A DNA stretch of 6,007 bases, from positions 1 to 6,007 of the forward strand of contig JAUWKH010000113.1 of assembly GCA_030614305.1 (NCBI GenBank), given 5' to 3'. Shown piece by piece: positions 1-4,522 of the stretch. This DNA is from Bacteroidota bacterium. GTDB taxonomy: Bacteria > Bacteroidota > Bacteroidia > Bacteroidales > JADFUO01. Position 1 is the first letter of the stretch, and each line of letters starts with the position of its first letter. A model generated the notes under the pieces. The model made no database searches. It saw only the letters and a list, made by a program, of their open reading frames with translations, and was not told the origin of the DNA. The position numbers and the translations under genes are program-made.

Positions 1-574
1 ATAGATATGGGAAAGTTAAGTCAACATTAGCAGTATGGCCACCAAGTTTATCGGTTTTTTCAACCAAAAAAACTTTATTGCCTGAATCGGCAATTAAAAG
101 TGCAGCAGAAATCCCGGAAATCCCCCCGCCGATAATTAAAGTTGCAGGATCAATATCAACCGACCTTTTTTCAAGTGCTTCGTGAAAGCTTACTTTATTA
201 ATTGCTCCAACTATTAAAGATTTTGCTTTACTTGTTGCTTCTTCCCTGTTGGTATGAACCCATGATACTTGCTCACGGATATTTGCCATTTCAAACATAT
301 AAGGATTTAATCCGGCATTTTCCAATGCTTTTCTGAAAGTCAGTTCGTGTATTCTTGGGGAACATGCAGCAACAACAATTCGGTTCAAATTGTGTTCTTT
401 TATGTCATTTATAATCAAATCCTGACCAGGATCAGAACACATATATTTGTAATTTTTTGCAATAACTACATTTGGTAATTTTTTCATTTCTTCCGAAACG
501 GCTTCAACATCCACCATTAATGCAATGTTATTACCGCACCAACAAACATATACTCCTATTCTTATTTCTTCCAT
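1..574 (-). CDS. hdrA: HdrA-like FAD/[Fe-S] oxidoreductase, N-terminal part (cut by window edge)
   Basis: This is a heterodisulfide reductase subunit A-like flavoprotein, and 191 codons are visible. HdrA proteins are cytoplasmic FAD/[4Fe-4S] proteins that pass electrons between hydrogenase or formate dehydrogenase modules, ferredoxin and a second acceptor. Translating the minus strand from ATG 574-572 gives an N-terminal domain with the family signatures: CWCG at residues 11-14, YMCSDPGQ with Cys46, and AACSPR with Cys71. The FAD-binding Rossmann motif GGGISG is at 149-154, with an acidic residue (Glu172) at the end of the second strand and GGH at 178-180. After that the sequence reads TANVDLTFPYL instead of the usual MAxxDKTFPTLDC, so the centre of the protein may differ from classical HdrA. 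A weak AAGAG lies 5 bases before the start. The gene follows the QmoC-like gene by 32 bases, so it is probably the third gene of the operon. The C-terminal domains are not visible, so full subunit type is unknown. Confidence 0.88.
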   Translation of the reverse strand, partial: MEEIRIGVYVCWCGNNIALMVDVEAVSEEMKKLPNVVIAKNYKYMCSDPGQDLIINDIKEHNLNRIVVAACSPRIHELTFRKALENAGLNPYMFEMANIREQVSWVHTNREEATSKAKSLIVGAINKVSFHEALEKRSVDIDPATLIIGGGISGISAALLIADSGNKVFLVEKTDKLGGHTANVDLTFPYL

Positions 575-606
575 TTTTACTCTTTTTATTATGTTATGTT
601 ACCTTC

Positions 607-1665
607 TCATTTAAGTGCAGACTTTTTTAAGTATGCAAAATAAATTGCGAATAAACGGTACAGAAAATGAGTCCACTTTCCAAAAGGAACAAGCAATATT
701 CCCCATTGAGCAATAACAATTAAATGTATTATGTATAACCATATATTATTATCAATCAGGTTGGTATCCACAAATAACCTTACAATAAATGCTGTTAATC
801 CTAATAAAAATAGCCAAATAACAAATAACCAATCTGAATGGTGAGAAAATTTGGATACCTCGCTCTTTTTTCTCAATCTATCAATCATAAAATCAAAAGT
901 TAAGATAAATACTAATGCACATACTATATATCCTAACCAGATAATAAATGTATTTTCTGTTGAAAACCAACCAAGAAAAACTGTAGTAAGCAATAATAAT
1001 AAATAGCCTATTACAACCAGGAAATGTTCAAACCATCGGAAATTGCCTGTCTCACATTTTAAAGATCTGGTTTGTGTAAACATATTCCAAATCAGTTGCC
1101 AAAAACCAGTAATGTAAGAAAATATTGGTGCTTTCACTTTTTGTTTTACAATTGTAAGCCAGAACATATGAAAAATATTCGGCAATATTATCAGAGTGAA
1201 TACAGCAATAATAAGATATTGTTCAAACAGATGGCCAAACTCCATCAACGCTTCGGTTTGGAAACCTTTTGCATAACCAACTGCTATAACACCAATCAAA
1301 ACCAGAAGAAATGCAATAAAAAGTGCAAGTTTTGATTTGTAAAAGAGACCAGCAAGACCGGTCCAGTCGTAGATTTTAGTTAAATATCTACGAACTGCCA
1401 TCATCAATTCACCTGGATTAGCATCTCTTGGGCAGGTTTCACTACATTCACCGCAATAATAACATAACCATGGTTCAACATTGCTTACTAATTTGCTCTT
1501 TAAACCCATCTGTATTGTACGAATTTCTTTTCGCGGAAATAAAATACCTTTTTCAGTTAAGGAACAAATGGCTGTACAATTCCCACAATTAAAACAATCA
1601 TTCCAATCACCTTCACCAAATTTTCTTAATTCTTTCTTTATATCCGGATTTACACGATTACTCAT
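607..1665 (-). CDS. QmoC-like fused HdrC/HdrE membrane subunit ([4Fe-4S] ferredoxin plus b-type-cytochrome-like domain)
   Basis: This 352-residue protein has an HdrC-like cytoplasmic N-terminus fused to an HdrE/NarI-like membrane part, the architecture of QmoC, the quinone-interacting subunit of the Qmo complex. The first cluster motif is C24-x2-C27-x2-C30-x3-C34, with Ser after the last Cys. The second is C68-x2-C71-x2-C74-x3-C78-Pro. From about residue 112 there are roughly six hydrophobic spans (about 112-131, 147-172, 212-233, 240-260, 279-299, 309-328). Histidines in or near the spans (145, 166, 214, 275/276, 314, 333) are possible heme b ligands, but which ones act cannot be told by eye. 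By analogy it carries electrons between the soluble HdrA-like partners and membrane quinone. The start is supported by AAGGA 9 bases upstream. It lies 18 bases after one HdrA-like gene and 32 bases before another. A subunit linked to another membrane respiratory complex (DsrM/HmeC type) is a less likely alternative. Confidence 0.85.
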   Translation of the reverse strand: MSNRVNPDIKKELRKFGEGDWNDCFNCGNCTAICSLTEKGILFPRKEIRTIQMGLKSKLVSNVEPWLCYYCGECSETCPRDANPGELMMAVRRYLTKIYDWTGLAGLFYKSKLALFIAFLLVLIGVIAVGYAKGFQTEALMEFGHLFEQYLIIAVFTLIILPNIFHMFWLTIVKQKVKAPIFSYITGFWQLIWNMFTQTRSLKCETGNFRWFEHFLVVIGYLLLLLTTVFLGWFSTENTFIIWLGYIVCALVFILTFDFMIDRLRKKSEVSKFSHHSDWLFVIWLFLLGLTAFIVRLFVDTNLIDNNIWLYIIHLIVIAQWGILLVPFGKWTHFLYRLFAIYFAYLKKSALK

Positions 1666-1674
1666 ATTACAACA

Positions 1675-1679
1675 TCCTT
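1675..1679 (-). promoter_or_regulatory. Ribosome binding site of the QmoC-like gene
   Basis: AAGGA on the minus strand lies 9 bases before ATG 1665-1663, in the 18-base gap after the stop codon of the upstream HdrA-like gene. It is the clearest Shine-Dalgarno sequence ahead of an annotated start in this window, and it fixes the start codon. It also implies translation from a shared mRNA. Confidence 0.55.
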
Positions 1680-1683
1680 AAAG

Positions 1684-3483
1684 TTATTTTGAAAATTCTT
1701 TTGCATTAGATACTATTTTATTATATGATAAATCTTTAATGCTCTTTCTTATTTTACCATTAATAATACTTTTTAAAACTTGTGAGGATGCAGCGGAAGC
1801 TTGTGCTACAGTGTCGGGAATATCTTTTGGTCCCTGACAAACACCTGCAATAGTTATACCTCCGGTGTATGTATCAACTGTGTCGCATATACTGTTTGCT
1901 TCCAAAAACCATCCATCACAGCTTGTTGAAATTCCAAGCATTTTTGCTAATTCAACTGCATCTTCTCTTGGTTCAAGACCAACAGCCAGAACTACCATAT
2001 CAACTTTTTGCTCTATTAAACTGTCATTAATAACATCTTCGGTTCTTAATAAAAGTTGCCCGTTTTCTTCTTCAACTTTTGCTGTTTTTCCTCGAATTAT
2101 ATTAACACCCTCTTCTTTAATCCTGTCGTAAAACTCTTCATATCCCTTTCCAAATGCACGCATATCAATGAAATATTCGAAAACATCAGCATCAGGTAAT
2201 TTTTCTTTAATCAGGTGAGCTAATTTTAATGAATACATGCAGCAAACTCTTGAACAATATTTATTGTAGTTTTCGTCGCGGCTACCGATACAATGAATCA
2301 GTGCAAAACTTTTCGGTTTTTCATTATCATTTGTAAACACCATGTTTCCTTTTTTATCAGGCTTTCTGAAACATATATCTCCGGCTGTTGGTCCTGCTGC
2401 ATTAACTAATCTTTCAAGTTCAAGTGAAGTAATCACATTAGGATATTTTCCATAACCATAGCGCTCAATCTTTTTTGCATCAAATACTTTAAAACCTGTA
2501 GCTACAATAATATTACCAACGGTAATTTCTACTTCTTCATCCTTTTCATCAAGATTGATACATGAATCAACAGGGCAAACTTTAACACAAACACCGCATT
2601 TACCGTTTTCTACATAAATACAACTATCCGCATCAATTAAATATTTATTTGGTACTGCTTGTGGAAAAGGAATATAAATTGCTTTTCGTAGGCTTGTATA
2701 TGCATCAAATTCACTAAATGTTTTACTTGGGCATTTTTCAGAGCATGTTCCGCAGGAAATACATGAAGCTAAATTAACACGTTTAGCTTTTTTTAATATC
2801 CTGACTTTGTAATTTCCCGGTCCACCGGTTACACCTTTAACCTCGCAGTATGTCAGAAGCTCAATCATTTGATGTTGACCTACTTCAACCATTTTTGGTG
2901 TTAGGATACAGGCAGCACAATCAAGTGTTGGAAAAGTTTTATCAAACATTGCCATGTGCCCGCCAATAGTAGCTGTCCTTTCAAGCAAATAAACTTTTTG
3001 GTTTCCATTAGCTATTTCAAGAGATGCTTGAATACCGGCAATACCGCCTCCGATTACAAGTGTATCTGTGAGGACTGAAGTTTCATCCGGAACAGATGCT
3101 GTTTCAAATGGTATTCCGAGAATTGCACACTCAAGAATTGCTTTAGCCCTTTCTGTTTCAGCTTTTGTATTTGCACCATATTCATTAAAATCCGCCATTA
3201 AAATATTTTTCGGATTTTTTCCTGCAATAACCATTGCTTCGGTTAAAAAACTCTTCACGCTTCCGGTTTTATTTCCGGCAATTATCAAGCGTTTTAAATC
3301 ATTTTTATTAATTTCTGAAGCAAATGATTTTACATTGGATAAGAAAATATCTGTTGAATACCAGACAACTGTAACAGTAGAATTTTTTTCAGCATTCTTT
3401 GCAACTTCAAAAATATCAACAACATCTTCATTGCCATTTAAATTACAACAGAAAAATATTCCTGTCATTTCGTTTTCTCCCAT
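1684..3483 (-). CDS. hdrA: HdrA-like FAD/[Fe-S] oxidoreductase with inserted ferredoxin domain, no C-terminal ferredoxin domain
   Basis: This is a complete 599-residue HdrA-family flavoprotein. Residues 1-135 have the length and pattern of the HdrA N-terminal domain but are degenerate: CC at 12-13 remains, while the positions of the usual MCSDPG and ACSPR cysteines are lost. The FAD Rossmann motif GGGIAG is at 145-150, with Glu168 and GGH at 174-176. DCAACILTPKM (188-198) and Cys213 follow. The inserted ferredoxin domain carries C241-x2-C244-x2-C247-x3-C251-Pro and C288-x7-C296-x2-C299-x3-C303-Pro. The HCIGSRD segment with Cys398, and Cys410, Cys414, Cys415, match the four-Cys set reported to bind an unusual cluster near FAD in methanogen HdrA. 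The C-terminal flavin motif is at about 541-565. The protein then ends after about 35 residues without cysteine, so the C-terminal ferredoxin domain of longer HdrAs is absent. Inferred role: the flavin core of a quinone-linked Hdr/Qmo-like complex. It is probably the first gene of the operon. Met6 (3468) is an alternative start, with GGAG 8 bases before it. Confidence 0.9.
   Translation of the reverse strand: MGENEMTGIFFCCNLNGNEDVVDIFEVAKNAEKNSTVTVVWYSTDIFLSNVKSFASEINKNDLKRLIIAGNKTGSVKSFLTEAMVIAGKNPKNILMADFNEYGANTKAETERAKAILECAILGIPFETASVPDETSVLTDTLVIGGGIAGIQASLEIANGNQKVYLLERTATIGGHMAMFDKTFPTLDCAACILTPKMVEVGQHQMIELLTYCEVKGVTGGPGNYKVRILKKAKRVNLASCISCGTCSEKCPSKTFSEFDAYTSLRKAIYIPFPQAVPNKYLIDADSCIYVENGKCGVCVKVCPVDSCINLDEKDEEVEITVGNIIVATGFKVFDAKKIERYGYGKYPNVITSLELERLVNAAGPTAGDICFRKPDKKGNMVFTNDNEKPKSFALIHCIGSRDENYNKYCSRVCCMYSLKLAHLIKEKLPDADVFEYFIDMRAFGKGYEEFYDRIKEEGVNIIRGKTAKVEEENGQLLLRTEDVINDSLIEQKVDMVVLAVGLEPREDAVELAKMLGISTSCDGWFLEANSICDTVDTYTGGITIAGVCQGPKDIPDTVAQASAASSQVLKSIINGKIRKSIKDLSYNKIVSNAKEFSK
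3477..3480 (-). promoter_or_regulatory. Shine-Dalgarno-like GGAG favouring an internal start (Met6) of the HdrA-like gene
   Basis: GGAG directly follows the annotated ATG and sits 8 bases before a second in-frame ATG at 3468-3466. No Shine-Dalgarno sequence precedes the first ATG. The shorter protein would begin MTGIFFCC, so the family-like N-terminal strand starts almost at once, as in the neighbouring HdrA paralogue. Bacteroidota often initiate without such a site, so the longer start is not excluded. Confidence 0.35.
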
Positions 3484-3516
3484 ATTATCAGTCTTGTATT
3501 ATAAATAATTTGGGGT

Positions 3517-3524
3517 CAATAATA
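3517..3524 (-). promoter_or_regulatory. Possible Bacteroidota-type -7 promoter element for the hdr/qmo-like operon
   Basis: The minus strand reads TATTATTG, which matches 7 of 8 positions of the Bacteroidota -7 consensus TAnnTTTG. If it is used, transcription would start near 3512-3514, about 30 bases before ATG 3483. The centre of the nearer Fnr-like palindrome (3553.5) would then be about 40-41 bases upstream and the farther one about 62, positions typical of Fnr/Crp activation. An alternative TATAAT on the minus strand (3503-3498) would put the nearer palindrome near -62. The sequence is so AT-rich that chance matches are likely. Confidence 0.3.
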
Positions 3525-3546
3525 AATAATAATGAATAAAATATCA

Positions 3547-3560
3547 ATGACAATTATCAT
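3547..3560. promoter_or_regulatory. Fnr-box-like palindrome 1 (proximal)
   Basis: ATGAC-AATT-ATCAT is a 14-base near-perfect palindrome (one mismatched pair) with the same 5-4-5 layout as the Fnr box TTGAT-N4-ATCAA, including the TGA core contacted by Fnr and Crp recognition helices. It lies in the gap between fnr and the HdrA-like gene, centred about 70 bases before ATG 3483. It is probably an operator or activator site for the operon. The protein that binds it is inferred. Confidence 0.5.
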
Positions 3561-3568
3561 ATAAGAAA

Positions 3569-3582
3569 ATGATATTTATCAT
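3569..3582. promoter_or_regulatory. Fnr-box-like palindrome 2 (distal)
   Basis: ATGAT-ATTT-ATCAT has perfectly complementary 6-base arms (ATGATA/TATCAT) and the spacing of an Fnr/Crp-family half-site pair. Its centre is exactly 22 bases from that of palindrome 1, close to two helical turns, so two dimers would sit on the same DNA face. It lies 17 bases beyond the stop codon of the fnr gene. Confidence 0.5.
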
Positions 3583-3598
3583 ATTTTGATTGTAATTA

Positions 3599-4312
3599 TT
3601 ATTCAATGATATTTGCTGCTTTTTTTAGCTTAGGTATATCAAGTAAGAAAATTTTTTTCCCTTCAATGGCAATTAGTTTATCTTTTTTAAATTCTGAAAG
3701 CAATCTTATAACAGTTTCGGTAGCTGTTCCAATAAGATTTGCCAGTTCCTCTCTTGACAAGCTATTAATTTGATGTGTTAATTGATTCTCTATATCAAAA
3801 TCGGGTTTGAATTTATTATTAAGAAATAAAAGCGATTCAGCTAATCTTTCTCTGACGGGTTTTAGAGCAAGTGAACCCATTTTATAATCTGATTCTTCTA
3901 ATAAATGGCTCAAATATGTCATTAAAGAATGTGCCATTTGGGGATATTTGATAATAAATTTTAGAAATGTGTTCTTATTTAAATAACAAACAATAGAATC
4001 TTCGATAGCTGTTGATGAAGAAGCATAATTTCTTCCGCCAATTAAAGCTCTTACTCCAAATAAATCACCTGCCATCACAATCCTGACAATATGTTCTTTT
4101 CCGTCTATTCCAATTTTAGTTATCTTAATTTTTCCTTCATTCAAACAAAATATTCCTGTTGGTTTACTATATTCATAAAATATATTTTGTCCCTTTTTAT
4201 ATAGATTACAAACTTTATTTTCATTCAACTCAAGAATATCTTCATTTAAAAGATGAACAAAACATGATTTGGTTCTTGTTAAACAATTATCACATTCAGG
4301 TTTTTTAAACAT
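3599..4312 (-). CDS. Crp/Fnr-family transcriptional regulator with Fnr-type [4Fe-4S] cysteine set
   Basis: This 237-residue protein has the family's full length: a cyclic-nucleotide-type effector domain (about 25-125), a long dimerisation helix (about 125-165) and a C-terminal winged helix (about 170-230). The N-terminal cysteines are C7-x2-C10-x6-C17, close to the C-x2-C-x5-C of E. coli Fnr. Cys109, in the context EDSIVCYL, aligns with the fourth Fnr ligand (Cys122 in TSMVCEI). An oxygen-labile [4Fe-4S] sensor is therefore likely. The helix-turn-helix runs from about 186 to 209. Its recognition helix ETVIRLL keeps the Glu (199) and Arg (203) that read the TGA core, but has Ile202 where E. 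coli Fnr has Ser, which may explain an ATGAT rather than TTGAT half-site. The ATG at 4312 has no clear Shine-Dalgarno sequence. The gene lies 115 bases upstream of the hdr/qmo-like operon on the same strand and diverges from hypF, so it may control one or both. An NO-responsive or redox-responsive Dnr-like role is possible. Confidence 0.9.
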   Translation of the reverse strand: MFKKPECDNCLTRTKSCFVHLLNEDILELNENKVCNLYKKGQNIFYEYSKPTGIFCLNEGKIKITKIGIDGKEHIVRIVMAGDLFGVRALIGGRNYASSSTAIEDSIVCYLNKNTFLKFIIKYPQMAHSLMTYLSHLLEESDYKMGSLALKPVRERLAESLLFLNNKFKPDFDIENQLTHQINSLSREELANLIGTATETVIRLLSEFKKDKLIAIEGKKIFLLDIPKLKKAANIIE

Positions 4313-4390
4313 ATTTTCGATTATCCGGATATTATTTGTATTTCTTTAAAAATATAATTACTTCATTTTTTTATTGAAATAATAAATAAT

Positions 4391-4475
4391 TGCTAAATTA
4401 ATTAAATGCTAAATTAATAAAAATTATAATTTCGTAAACTATTATTTGTTAAGAAATTTTTATTGCTAATTTAAT
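4391..4475 (+). repeat. Three direct copies of TGCTAAATTAAT
   Basis: TGCTAAATTAAT occurs at 4391-4402 and again at 4407-4418, a 16-base period. A third copy with one mismatch (TGCTAATTTAAT) lies at 4464-4475. The copies are in the divergent promoter region of fnr and hypF and could be binding sites for an unknown regulator. Low complexity could also explain part of the similarity, although the GC-containing TGCTAA core is the conserved part. Confidence 0.45.
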
Positions 4476-4485
4476 ACTGATTAGC
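4465..4485. repeat. Inverted repeat GCTAAT-N9-ATTAGC upstream of hypF
   Basis: Two perfectly complementary 6-base arms, 4465-4470 and 4480-4485, are separated by 9 bases, about 38 bases before the hypF start. The left arm is part of the third TGCTAAWTTAAT repeat. It could be an operator for a dimeric regulator or a weak hairpin in the hypF leader. With only two G-C pairs it is unlikely to be a terminator. Confidence 0.4.
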
Positions 4486-4522
4486 TACTCATTTTTTTAA
4501 TAAAATCTATAAGCATCGAAAA

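Larger units (their letters stand above)
4313..4522. other. Divergent fnr-hypF intergenic region
   Basis: This 210-base, extremely AT-rich spacer must contain the promoters of both fnr (minus) and hypF (plus). No confident -33/-7 pair or ATGAT-N4-ATCAT palindrome was found in it. It does hold three near-identical 12-base repeats, an inverted repeat just before hypF (both listed separately), and a 10-base perfect palindrome TATCCGGATA at 4322-4331, close before the fnr start. No small ORF or RNA gene was recognised. Confidence 0.5.

Noticed and set aside
1072..1335. Plus-strand open frame of 87 codons inside the QmoC-like gene
   Set aside because: It lies antisense to a gene with clear cluster motifs and membrane spans. 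Its own product shows no recognisable domain.
1481..2131. Plus-strand open frames at 1481-1681 and 1865-2131
   Set aside because: They are antisense to the QmoC-like and HdrA-like coding regions and show composition typical of shadow frames.
3068..3508. Plus-strand open frame of 146 codons overlapping the HdrA start
   Set aside because: It is fully antisense to the HdrA N-terminal domain and covers its promoter. No family features were seen.
3547..3582. The paired palindromes as a transcription terminator for fnr
   Set aside because: The stems are almost all A-T, have 2-4 base loops and lack a defined downstream T-tract. Fnr-box geometry explains them better.
3586..3599. A third Fnr-like site, TTGAT-TGTA-ATTAT
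   Set aside because: Only the left half matches. Its centre is 17 bases from the next box, out of phase with the 22-base spacing, and it overlaps the fnr stop codon.
4322..4331. Perfect palindrome TATCCGGATA before the fnr start as an operator
   Set aside because: It is only 10 bases, occurs once, and has no partner or known consensus. It is kept as a note in the spacer entry.
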